14,993 bases of DNA, taken from positions 1 through 14,993 of the forward strand of contig CADCLH010000021.1 in NCBI GenBank assembly GCA_902802215.1, given 5' to 3'. Below are positions 7,333 through 14,310 of this stretch, piece after piece (position 1 is the first letter of the stretch; each line of letters begins with the position of its first letter). Source of the stretch: Oscillospiraceae bacterium (GTDB taxonomy: Bacteria > Bacillota > Clostridia > Oscillospirales > Oscillospiraceae). A model generated the notes under the pieces. The model was not told the DNA's origin and did not search any database. It was given only the letters and a program-made list of their open reading frames with translations. A program made the translations under genes and the position numbers.

Positions 7333-9024
7333 TTAGCGAATCTGCACGGCGTCAGCCGTGGGAGACGCGTACCGATCGTCGATCACGCCGTTGAGGACCT
7401 CGGTGATATAGGCGACCACGGCCTCGTCCATCGGGATGCCCGTGTCAAAGCCAAAGCCCTGACTCGCGGCGCGGTGGAATACATTGTAGGTGTCGCCGCC
7501 GGCCGCACAGAAGTTGTTGGTGACCACGGCATAGACGGCGTTCTCGTCAAAGGGCTCGCCGTTTATGGAACGGATGGTGACGCGCCGGATGGAAGCGGGA
7601 CCGTAGTAGCTGCTCTCCTTGCCGTCCAGCGTGTAGAGCTCGCCCCGATCAAAGGCCTTGGTGGTGTCCAGCACCCATTCGATCCCGCTGGTCTGCGGGA
7701 AGCCTCCGACGGCCCGGGGCGTGCTGAATGTGGACGCCTCGAGCGCCTCGAGAAGCTCCGAACCCTTCACATAGACGACCGCGACCGTGTTGCCGAAGGG
7801 GAGCACGGTAATGATGTCGTTCTTGGTCACGCTGCCGATCGCAATGGAAGAGCGGATCCCGCCGCCGTTGGTGATCCCGACGACAGGCGCGGAATAGTAG
7901 GCCTCCAGACCGCCGGCGGAGACAACGCTCCAGACCATGGCGTCGGTGACCAAAGTACCGAGATTGGTCTGCTCGGTGCGGTTGCCGGGCGCACTCGCGC
8001 CGTTGAGAAAGACCTTGCTCCTGGCAAAGACCGAATTGTATTCCGCATCCACCTTATCCATGATCTTCTTTGCCGCGGCCGCGACGCTTTTGTCCTTCTC
8101 CAGACCCGCGACGGCCATCAGGAAATTGTCCTCGACGGTCCGGGTCTCGTTGTCAATGACCACGACGCCGATGTTTTCAAAGCCGCTGCCGGTGGACTGG
8201 ATAGGTTCGCCCTTTTCGCCGGAGGTCATCACCGTGTGAGAATGGCCGTCGATCAGAAAGTCCACGTCGGTCACATTCTCATAGAGATCGATGGAACGAT
8301 AGCCATTCTGGGCGGATTCACGACCCACGCCGAGATGCGTCAGACCGATGATGAGGTCAGCGTCCTGCTCCTTCAGATCGTCGATGCCGAGCTGGGCGCT
8401 GGCATAGAGATCGTCGAAGGTGGCAAAGTTGATCTCCTGGATCAGACCGGGGTTGGCCTTTGTGGCGGTCTCAGGGGTCTCCATGCCGAAAAAGCCGATC
8501 CGCAGAGGACGCGCGTCCTCTGTGCCCTCAGCCGCGGGAACATCGACCTCGATCACGGTGGTCGCTGGAAGGATCGTCTCGCCGCTCTCATCCAGGTAGA
8601 CGTCGGCGCAGATCACGGAGAACCCGGCCTCTTTCAGATTTTCCATCAGCTGCGCATAGCCGTAGTCGAACTCATGGTTGCCCAGCGTGGCGACGTCGTA
8701 GCCGACGGCGTTCATCATCCTGATCGCGCTGGCGCCTTTGGTGCTGCTGACATAGGTGGTGCCCTGGCTGAAATCGCCGGCGTCAACGACGATCACTTTT
8801 GCGCCGGCTTCGGTAAAGCGGGTTTTCAGCGCGGCCATTGCCGCGTACCCGTCGATTTGGCCGTGTACGTCGTTGGAGTGCAGAATGACGGTCTTGCCCG
8901 TGTAATCGCTGCGGACGATCCTGGCGTTGGCCGCATAGTCGTAGTCCGCGTAAGCCGGGAGCGCGAGGGCGAAAACAAGCGCCAGAGAGAGAAGCAGTGC
9001 CAGAAGTTTCCGCGTGTTTTTCAT
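7333..9024 (-). CDS. Secreted bifunctional metallophosphatase/5'-nucleotidase (UshA-like)
   Basis: The protein has 563 residues. A Sec signal peptide (MKNTRKLLALLLSLALVFAL to ALPAYA, cleavage near residue 26) directs export. The N-terminal calcineurin-like domain has all metal motifs: SNDVHGQ (Asp52, His54), VDAGDFSQG (81-84), TLGNHEFDYG (Asn116, His117), LTHLG and DGHSHT. The C-terminal 5'-nucleotidase domain has TNGGGIRSSI and the closing ACC-type region around NNFCAAGGDTYN. Such enzymes strip phosphate from extracellular nucleotides, and relatives also cleave 2',3'-cyclic nucleotides or UDP-sugars. No LPXTG anchor or transmembrane tail is present, so it is probably released or loosely bound. 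The start is set by GGAGG 6 bases before ATG; the frame is open further upstream but that part spans the promoter region. Confidence 0.92.
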   Translation of the reverse strand: MKNTRKLLALLLSLALVFALALPAYADYDYAANARIVRSDYTGKTVILHSNDVHGQIDGYAAMAALKTRFTEAGAKVIVVDAGDFSQGTTYVSSTKGASAIRMMNAVGYDVATLGNHEFDYGYAQLMENLKEAGFSVICADVYLDESGETILPATTVIEVDVPAAEGTEDARPLRIGFFGMETPETATKANPGLIQEINFATFDDLYASAQLGIDDLKEQDADLIIGLTHLGVGRESAQNGYRSIDLYENVTDVDFLIDGHSHTVMTSGEKGEPIQSTGSGFENIGVVVIDNETRTVEDNFLMAVAGLEKDKSVAAAAKKIMDKVDAEYNSVFARSKVFLNGASAPGNRTEQTNLGTLVTDAMVWSVVSAGGLEAYYSAPVVGITNGGGIRSSIAIGSVTKNDIITVLPFGNTVAVVYVKGSELLEALEASTFSTPRAVGGFPQTSGIEWVLDTTKAFDRGELYTLDGKESSYYGPASIRRVTIRSINGEPFDENAVYAVVTNNFCAAGGDTYNVFHRAASQGFGFDTGIPMDEAVVAYITEVLNGVIDDRYASPTADAVQIR

Positions 9025-9086
9025 AAGCATCCTCCGTCTTGTGGTTTCTTTCGGCGCTCGGCCGCCTTTATTTGGGCTACGCCACA

Positions 9087-9115
9087 ATTATAACCCCTCA
9101 GGCGCCGAAACGCAA
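9087..9115 (-). promoter_or_regulatory. Sigma-A type promoter for the 5'-nucleotidase (minus strand)
   Basis: On the minus strand TTGCGT (9110-9115), a 17-base spacer and TATAAT (9087-9092). The predicted leader before the ATG is about 55 bases. It diverges from the cyclic-nucleotide operon promoter 59 bases away. Confidence 0.6.
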
Positions 9116-9173
9116 TCCGGATCATGGAATAAGGCCGGAAGCAGAGAAAAACCATGCACAGTGCGGATTTTTC

Positions 9174-9202
9174 TGGACACGAATGAACCGCTATGGTATA
9201 AT
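9174..9202 (+). promoter_or_regulatory. Sigma-A type promoter for the cyclic-nucleotide operon
   Basis: TGGACA (9174-9179), a 17-base spacer and TATAAT (9197-9202) preceded by TGG, which makes an extended -10. The leader to the first ATG is about 105 bases and contains a short hairpin (TCCGGC 9235-9240 with GCCGGA 9258-9263). No other good promoter precedes 9316. Confidence 0.75.
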
Positions 9203-9315
9203 CATCCCAATAAAAAAGATAGGAAGGACACAGCTCCGGCGGGAGGATCGGATAAAAGCCGGAAGGTCATCGGCATTCGTTTGCGACGAAATCACTTTTA
9301 TTTCAGGAGGTAAGC

Positions 9316-9711
9316 ATGGGAAAGAACAATTATGGCTGCGGCCAGGTCATTTTCCGGGAAGGGGATCCCGGAGACAGCATGTTTGAGGTCTACACAGGCA
9401 AGGTCGGCGTGTACGCCAACTATGGAACTGCGGACCAGAAGCTCCTGACGGACTATTTCCCGGGGAAATACTTCGGCGAGATGGGCCTGCTGGACCACGC
9501 CCCGCGTTCGGCGACGGCGGTGGCGATGGAGGACAATACGTGCCTGGGCGAGATCACGGAAGAGAACTTCGCCGACTTTTTCCGGGAGAATCCTTCCAGA
9601 GTCCTGATGGTCATGCAGACGCTGAGCCATAATCTGCGCACCCGGACCAATGAATATCTGAAGGTTTGCCGCGAAATCCACGACATGGCGGAAAAGGAGG
9701 GGCAGGAATGA
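9316..9711 (+). CDS. Stand-alone cyclic-nucleotide-binding domain protein, copy 1
   Basis: The protein has 131 residues and is essentially a single cNMP-binding domain. It has the opening strand GQVIFREGDPGDSMFEVYTG, the phosphate-binding cassette FGEMGLLDHAPRSATAVA, with the Glu and Arg that hold the ribose and cyclic phosphate, and a C-terminal helix running to NEYLKVCREIHDMAEKE. CAP/FNR transcription factors continue with a helix-turn-helix of about 80 residues; here there is none, so it cannot bind DNA in the CRP manner. It more likely acts by docking to a partner once ligand is bound. The AGGAGG site is well placed. The next gene starts inside its stop codon (ATGA), implying coupled, near-equal synthesis. 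Serine after the cassette Arg fits either cAMP or cGMP. Confidence 0.9.
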   Translation: MGKNNYGCGQVIFREGDPGDSMFEVYTGKVGVYANYGTADQKLLTDYFPGKYFGEMGLLDHAPRSATAVAMEDNTCLGEITEENFADFFRENPSRVLMVMQTLSHNLRTRTNEYLKVCREIHDMAEKEGQE

Positions 9712-10232
9712 GCGTCAAAGAGTTCAAGAAGAATGAGATCATCTTCAAGCAGGGCGACTTTTCGCCGGTGATGTACGATATCCTTGCCGGACAGGTGGGG
9801 ATCTTCGCTGCCTACGGTACCGAGAACAAAAAGCAGATCACCGTTCTCGGAGAGGGACAGCTTCTCGGCGAGATGGGGCTCATCGAGGCCTATCCGAGAA
9901 GCGCCACCGCAGTAGCGATGGAGGACGGCGTGAAGCTGCAGGAGATCGGCGAGAAGGAGTTTTCGGCATACTTCTCCGATCAGCCCGAGCGCGTTCTGCT
10001 GATCATGCGGCAGCTCAGCGCGCGCCTGCGTGATCGTACGGCGGATTACCAGAAGGCCCTCGACACCCTCAACGAGATGAAGGGGACCAAGGGAACGCCG
10101 GACAAACGCAGCAAGTCTCTGCGTGACCGTATCAAGGAATTCTTCGACCTCTATGCCGAGGCCATGGCGATGAACACCCTGGACCGCTGCGACGGGTTGA
10201 ATCCCAACGACCCCTTCTTCTTTATCGACTGA
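9708..10232 (+). CDS. Stand-alone cyclic-nucleotide-binding domain protein with helical tail, copy 2
   Basis: The protein has 174 residues. It has the same domain as the preceding gene: NEIIFKQGDFSPVMYDILAG, then LGEMGLIEAYPRSATAVAMED with the ligand-binding Glu and Arg kept. The cassette string PRSATAVAMED is identical in both copies, pointing to tandem duplication. It differs by a roughly 50-residue C-terminal extension, rich in Lys/Arg and then acidic/aromatic, ending NPNDPFFFID, with no recognisable helix-turn-helix. The extension could contact a target or a third protein. The ATG at 9708 overlaps the previous TGA and is preceded by GGAGGGGCAGG; the frame is open upstream but that part overlaps copy 1 in another frame. 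Confidence 0.9.
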   Translation: MSVKEFKKNEIIFKQGDFSPVMYDILAGQVGIFAAYGTENKKQITVLGEGQLLGEMGLIEAYPRSATAVAMEDGVKLQEIGEKEFSAYFSDQPERVLLIMRQLSARLRDRTADYQKALDTLNEMKGTKGTPDKRSKSLRDRIKEFFDLYAEAMAMNTLDRCDGLNPNDPFFFID

Positions 10233-10250
10233 CCGAGCAATACAACGTTG

Positions 10251-10289
10251 AGACGGCTTCCATCCGCGACGGGAGGGAAGCCGTCTTTG
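10251..10289 (+). terminator. Long-loop hairpin with TTT between binding proteins and cyclase
   Basis: AGACGGCTTCC (10251-10261) and GGAAGCCGTCT (10276-10286) form a perfect 11-bp stem with a 14-base loop, followed by TT. It lies 18 bases after the second binding-protein stop and 22 bases before the cyclase ATG. With the short T-tract it may be a partial terminator that lowers cyclase expression relative to the binding proteins. No separate cyclase promoter was found. Confidence 0.6.
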
Positions 10290-10311
10290 AAACAGCGAGG
10301 AGAGACCCGGC

Positions 10312-11715
10312 ATGGAGAAACAGGTATTCATCCACAACCGCATCATCGAGGATATGTCGGAGGGCGTTCTGACGATCGGCTTTGACGGGATCGTCGAATC
10401 CGCGAACCGGGCTGCGCTGACCATCATGGAGAAGGAAAGCGGCGAGCTCGTCGGACTATCCTTTGCGCGGGTATTTCTCACGGATGAACGGAACGACGCG
10501 TTCGTTCAGTGCGTGCTCGACGCCGTCTACGGAAAAGGACAGGGACAGGAGGGCTATGCGGTCTATCAGGGGAGAGAGAGCCTCAAGCACCTGCGGATCG
10601 TGTCCTCCTATCTGCGGGACGGGGAGACGCCTGTCGGCGTGGTGCTCGTCATCAGCGATATCACCGAACTGACGGAGCTGCGCGACGCGGTCCGCGCCGC
10701 GGAAACCATCCGCGGCCTCAACCGACAGCTTGAGCTGCGCAACCGCGTGCTTCAGGAGACCTTCGGCCGCTATCTGTCCGATGATATTGTGCGTGAGATC
10801 CTGGATTCTCCCGAGGGCTGGAGACTCGGCGGACACAGGCAGCGGCTCACGATCCTGATGAGCGATCTGCGTGGGTTCACGGCCATATCCGAAAGGATGG
10901 AGCCGCAGGACCTGATCAGCATGCTCAACCACTATTTCAGCGAGATGTATGAGGAGATCGAGCGGTTTCACGGAACGCTGATCGAGTTCGTGGGCGACGG
11001 CATGCTCGTGATCTTCGGCGCGCCGGTCAAAACCGAGACGCATGCCGCCGACGCCGTGGCCGCGGCCCTCGGGATGCAGCGGCGCATGAAAGAGGTCAAG
11101 CGCTGGAACGCGGAACGGGGCTTCGAGCCGCTCAGCATGGGGATCGGGATCAACACCGACGACGTGATCCTGGGCAATATCGGCTCGGAGCGCCGGACCA
11201 AATACGGCGTTTTGGGCCCGGCTGTGAATCTGGCCGGCCGTATCGAGAGCTACACCACGGGCGGGCAGGTCCTGATCTCGCCGGGGACAAGGGCCGCGAT
11301 CCGAAATGAACTGCGGATCTGGCAGACGCTCTGTGTTTCTCCGAAGGGGATCAAGGGAGAGATCTCCCTTTACGACGTCGTCGGGATCGGAGCGCCCTAC
11401 GGGATCGAAACGGAACGCAGCGAGGAGGAGCCGCAGGCGCTGCCGGAGCCTGTGCCCGTACGCTTCGGGCTCCTCGAGGGGAAGCAGGTGAAAAAAAGCG
11501 GCCTTGAGGGCCGTCTGCTCGCCTGCTCGGAAACCGGCGCCGTTTTGGAAACGGCGGAGGAGCTTGAGCTGTTCGATAATCTGAGCCTTGACATCGGAGA
11601 AAGCCTGTACGCCAAGGTGACAGAGCGCGAGGGAGGACGCTGCCGGATCACGTTTACGGCGAAGCCCCCGTGCTTTTCGGTCTGGGCAGAAACGCTCATG
11701 GGTAAACAGGGGTGA
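10312..11715 (+). CDS. PAS - class III nucleotide cyclase - PilZ-like protein, possible guanylate cyclase
   Basis: The protein has 467 residues and no membrane segment. Residues about 5-122 form a PAS sensor (VLTIGFDGIVESANRAALTI to VVLVISDITELTEL). A helical linker with LGGHRQRLTILMSDLRGF follows. The cyclase homology domain (about 175-350) has metal-binding Asp185 (SDLRGFT) and Asp229 (FVGDGML), with transition-state Asn306 and Arg310 in VNLAGRIES. The purine-selecting positions hold Glu225 (usually Lys) and Gly299 (usually Asp or Thr). Glu at the first position is the guanylate-cyclase state and, as I recall it, the Glu/Gly pair occurs in cyanobacterial Cya2, so cGMP is a real possibility. 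Residues about 385-455 resemble a PilZ-like domain (GRLLACSETGAVLET, ending FTAKPP) but lack a clear RxxxR c-di-GMP motif. It is the natural source of ligand for the two proteins upstream. Confidence 0.88.
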   Translation: MEKQVFIHNRIIEDMSEGVLTIGFDGIVESANRAALTIMEKESGELVGLSFARVFLTDERNDAFVQCVLDAVYGKGQGQEGYAVYQGRESLKHLRIVSSYLRDGETPVGVVLVISDITELTELRDAVRAAETIRGLNRQLELRNRVLQETFGRYLSDDIVREILDSPEGWRLGGHRQRLTILMSDLRGFTAISERMEPQDLISMLNHYFSEMYEEIERFHGTLIEFVGDGMLVIFGAPVKTETHAADAVAAALGMQRRMKEVKRWNAERGFEPLSMGIGINTDDVILGNIGSERRTKYGVLGPAVNLAGRIESYTTGGQVLISPGTRAAIRNELRIWQTLCVSPKGIKGEISLYDVVGIGAPYGIETERSEEEPQALPEPVPVRFGLLEGKQVKKSGLEGRLLACSETGAVLETAEELELFDNLSLDIGESLYAKVTEREGGRCRITFTAKPPCFSVWAETLMGKQG

Positions 11716-11897
11716 GGCTTCCCGGCCTTGCTCCGCTGCGGCTGCGGTTTTGAATGCAGAAAACGAAATCAGCGTGATCAGCCTCACCAGGAAGGGCAGG
11801 CGGGCATTTCCGGCGGATAAAGACAGCGCCCGGACGGGGAAGAGTAAAAGGAAAACGGGCAAGCAATGCCTCCCCATGTATACAGGAAAGGATTCAA

Positions 11898-12014
11898 ATG
11901 CGGGATGAGATGCTGACCAGTGTGCTTTGGAGGCTGCCCGGCGCGGTCCGTGCTTTTCGGCGGGGGATGGACGCGCCCGGGAAAATCGTTTTTCTCCGGC
12001 GAAGGCCGATTTGA
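11898..12014 (+). CDS. Possible 38-residue small protein
   Basis: ATG 11898 follows AGGAAAGGA at a workable distance and opens a frame of 38 codons (begins MRDEMLTSVLWRLPGAVRAF, ends with a basic FLRRRPI). It is strongly basic with some hydrophobic residues. Its stop overlaps the -35 element of the next promoter. No family is recognised and a chance ORF is quite possible in DNA of this GC. Confidence 0.2.
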   Translation: MRDEMLTSVLWRLPGAVRAFRRGMDAPGKIVFLRRRPI

Positions 12015-12039
12015 GAGAGGTTTGAGAGGGACGTATGAT
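12011..12039 (+). promoter_or_regulatory. Probable promoter of the diguanylate cyclase gene
   Basis: TTGAGA (12011-12016), a 17-base spacer and TATGAT (12034-12039), in an otherwise GC-rich stretch. A second TTTGAGAG copy lies at 12021-12028. Transcription from here would give a leader of about 170 bases before ATG 12218. Confidence 0.55.
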
Positions 12040-12217
12040 AAAATAATATGCAGGGCAGATCGAACTCTTTTCGACTGCGTCTGAATGAATGGACGGGGGA
12101 CGGGGAACGCACGTCTCCCGCTTTCACGAGTATCTCCACGCACCAACCTTCCCGGCCGACCCGGGACGCGGCGGGGCATTTCGCCATGCGATACGCATTC
12201 TTGTTGAAGGGACAGAA

Positions 12218-14146
12218 ATGAACAATACGATCATCCTGCGAAAAGTACTGAAAAATCTGGGCCGCAGACAGCTGACTGCGCTGATCCTGTCATTCCTGCT
12301 GACGGGCGCCGCCATCCTGTTCATAGGCTACAGCTTCTACCGGTCCACGAAAGCCGAGCTTGAGCTCCGGGGTGAAATGGACGTGATCCAGTCTGCCGAA
12401 CGGTTCAACGCATATCTCAGCTACGACAGGAACGCGCTGATCGTCGCAGGCTATAAGGTGAACAGCCTGCTCATGAAAAACGCCCCCGCGGAGGATATCC
12501 TGCGGTATCTCGAAGCCCAGACCGAGGATGTGACCAATGCGATCGACGAGAGCTTTACCGGCCTGTACGGGTGGATCGGCGGCGAGTATCTGGACGGCGC
12601 CGGATGGGTGCCGGACGAAGGATATGTTCCGACGGAGAGGCCCTGGTATCTGGCCGCCGCCGCGCATCCCCACCAGATCGTCTTTGTCGATCCCTATGTC
12701 GACCAGCAGACGGGAAAGGTTATGATCACGATCGCCGAGCTGCTCGACGACGGAGAGAGCGTGATCGCGCTGGACATCGGCCTTGACGGCTTGCAGCAGA
12801 TCACCAATGAGATCGCGGCGGATACGCCGGGAACCGTGGTCATGGTGCTTGACAGCGGAGAGGTTGCCATCGCCCACTCGGATGCGGAGGAGGTCGGCCG
12901 TGACTACAAGGCAGAAGGGGATACGCTCGGCGGACTGATTGTGCGAGAGCTGCGCACCAATCAGAACGACTGCTTTATGCTGGAGTATGACGACAGCTCC
13001 TTCATGGTTTTTACGAAAGAGATCGAGGGCGGATGGCGCTGCGTTTCCGCAATCAACACCCAGGCTTTTTACAGCCCTCTGCGCCTCATCATCCTGTTTA
13101 CGCTCGCGCTTGGGATCGTCGCCGTGCTTGTGCAGTTGGCGATTATAAACAAGATGAGCGGCAGAGACCTGAGGAACCGGAATCTGAATATCCAGATCCG
13201 GGCGGCGGCGGACATCTACGATTCTCTCCTGGATATCAATCTGACCGATGATACCTGGTATGAACTGAATAACCGCGACAATACCGAGGACATCAGTCTC
13301 CTGCACACGGGAGCTCAGAATTCGATGGTCGAAAGCGTCAACCGACTGGTCAATGAAAGCGCAAGGCCGTTTATGCTGGATTTCATCGATTTTTCCACCT
13401 TGAAGGAACGCCTTGCGGGCAAGAACACGATCTCGGTGGAATTCCTGAACCTGGAAGAAAAGTGGTGCCGGGGACGCTTTATCTGCGCCGAGAGGAAGCC
13501 GGACGGGACCGTTACCCGTGTGCTGTGGGGCGTTGAGATCATCGACGACGAGAGAAGGCAGCGGGAACGGCTGCAGTATCTGGCGGAAACGGACATGATG
13601 ACCGGCGTCTGCAACCGGACCACGGGAGAGAACAGGATCGGCGAGATCCTGCGGAGCGGAAAGGGCGGCATGTTCGTGCTGTTCGACGTCGATCATTTCA
13701 AGGAGTTCAACGACCGCTTCGGACACGCGCTGGGGGACCAGGTACTGATCTCGGTCGCAAACTGCCTGAAGAACGCCTTTCGGGGCGAGGACGTTGTGAT
13801 GCGACTGGGCGGGGATGAGTTCTCCGCGTTCGCGCAGGGCGTGTACACCAGAGAGACAGGTGAAAAGATCCTGCATCGCTTTTACGATAATCTGGACAAC
13901 GTCACGCTGGAAAGACCGGAGGCGGGGAAAATCGGCGTCAGCGCCGGCGTCTCGTTCAGCCCCGAGGGAAAACCGACGAGCTTCCGCGATCTGTATGAGG
14001 CTGCGGATCAATGCATGTACGAGAGCAAAAAGACCGCCGACAGCCGGATCACATTCTGTGATTTCCCGGCAGGCGTCGGACAAGGCCCTGACTCAGCTGC
14101 GTGTTCGGCTCATGGGCAGACGGATCAAGCCCCGCTCCCTCTATAA
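12218..14146 (+). CDS. Membrane diguanylate cyclase with extracellular dCache-type sensor
   Basis: The protein has 642 residues and probably makes c-di-GMP from two GTP at the inner face of the membrane in response to an external signal. A first helix near residues 19-41 and a second near 288-310 (LRLIILFTLALGIVAVLVQL) flank an extracytoplasmic sensor of about 245 residues with the dCache hallmarks ERPWYLAA and FVDPYVDQQTGKVMITIAEL. A PAS-like stretch (YDSLLDINLTDDTWYELNN) follows, then the GGDEF domain with FDVDHFKEFND and LGGDEF (530-535). RGED (522-525) sits five residues ahead, forming the product-inhibition I-site. ATG 12218 is chosen because AAGGGA lies just before it and the helix follows; the frame is open back to 12089 without a ribosome binding site. 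The last 28 residues look unlike protein, and another frame there reads better, so a late frameshift is possible. Confidence 0.9.
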   Translation: MNNTIILRKVLKNLGRRQLTALILSFLLTGAAILFIGYSFYRSTKAELELRGEMDVIQSAERFNAYLSYDRNALIVAGYKVNSLLMKNAPAEDILRYLEAQTEDVTNAIDESFTGLYGWIGGEYLDGAGWVPDEGYVPTERPWYLAAAAHPHQIVFVDPYVDQQTGKVMITIAELLDDGESVIALDIGLDGLQQITNEIAADTPGTVVMVLDSGEVAIAHSDAEEVGRDYKAEGDTLGGLIVRELRTNQNDCFMLEYDDSSFMVFTKEIEGGWRCVSAINTQAFYSPLRLIILFTLALGIVAVLVQLAIINKMSGRDLRNRNLNIQIRAAADIYDSLLDINLTDDTWYELNNRDNTEDISLLHTGAQNSMVESVNRLVNESARPFMLDFIDFSTLKERLAGKNTISVEFLNLEEKWCRGRFICAERKPDGTVTRVLWGVEIIDDERRQRERLQYLAETDMMTGVCNRTTGENRIGEILRSGKGGMFVLFDVDHFKEFNDRFGHALGDQVLISVANCLKNAFRGEDVVMRLGGDEFSAFAQGVYTRETGEKILHRFYDNLDNVTLERPEAGKIGVSAGVSFSPEGKPTSFRDLYEAADQCMYESKKTADSRITFCDFPAGVGQGPDSAACSAHGQTDQAPLPL

Positions 14147-14299
14147 ATAGGCGGAGACTACGAAAGGAAGCCCGCTGTTCGGCAGAAAATAGAAATCGTG
14201 TCGATAGATCGAACTTGATATTCTCATTCCCGGGGCGGCTGAAGGGCCTCCACCCGTAAGATAGTTTTATCATCATTTGCAGGGGCGGCATGGCATTGG
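14147..14299 (+). other. Gap between diguanylate cyclase and recombinase; possible element end
   Basis: I see no gene here. The stretch is lower in GC than the sequence to its left and lies between host-like genes and the recombinase terminus, where the left end of the integrated element would be expected. No attachment-site duplication can be recognised because the other end is outside the window. Confidence 0.35.
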
Positions 14300-14310
14300 T
14301 CATGCCGTTT
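14286..14310 (+). terminator. Short hairpin with TTT at the recombinase stop codon
   Basis: CGGCATG (14286-14292) and CATGCCG (14301-14307) pair around an 8-base loop and are followed by TTT on the plus strand. It overlaps the minus-strand TGA of the recombinase (14300-14302). It could weakly terminate plus-strand transcription from the diguanylate cyclase gene into the element. Confidence 0.4.

Larger units (their letters stand above)
11716..12217 (+). other. 502-base intergenic region before the diguanylate cyclase gene
   Basis: No convincing gene of normal size was seen. GGTGAGGCT (11711-11719) and AGCCTCACC (11780-11788) are a distant 9-bp inverted pair that could close a loop of about 60 bases. 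There is no clear T-rich terminator after the cyclase gene. A possible 38-codon ORF and a promoter lie inside and are listed separately. From about 12045 to 12217 there is a GC-rich transcribed leader of unclear purpose. Confidence 0.5.

Noticed and set aside
7474..9093. 539-codon open frame on the plus strand opposite the 5'-nucleotidase
   Set aside because: The minus-strand frame has complete nucleotidase motifs and a signal peptide. The plus frame is an Asp/Gly/Val/Arg-rich mirror with no motif, as expected from high GC at third positions.
9316..10232. Annotation of the two binding proteins as CRP/FNR transcription factors
   Set aside because: Neither has a helix-turn-helix after the cNMP domain; copy 1 ends directly after the long helix and the copy 2 tail is too short and of the wrong composition.
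10456..11877. 473-codon open frame on the minus strand opposite the nucleotide cyclase
   Set aside because: Shadow frame rich in Arg/His/Leu/Ala; the plus strand carries all cyclase motifs.
12119..12217. Possible c-di-GMP (GEMM-I) riboswitch before the diguanylate cyclase gene, suggested by CACGCAC and GGGACGC
   Set aside because: The conserved AGGGCAAACC core and tetraloop/receptor are absent and spacing does not fit; the two short matches are likely chance in GC-rich DNA.
12290..14083. 597-codon open frame on the minus strand opposite the diguanylate cyclase
   Set aside because: Shadow of the GGDEF gene: no ribosome binding site or domain, and biased composition.
14049..14303. 84-codon minus-strand frame between recombinase and diguanylate cyclase
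   Set aside because: It overlaps the end of the diguanylate cyclase gene, has no convincing ribosome binding site and no recognisable protein features.
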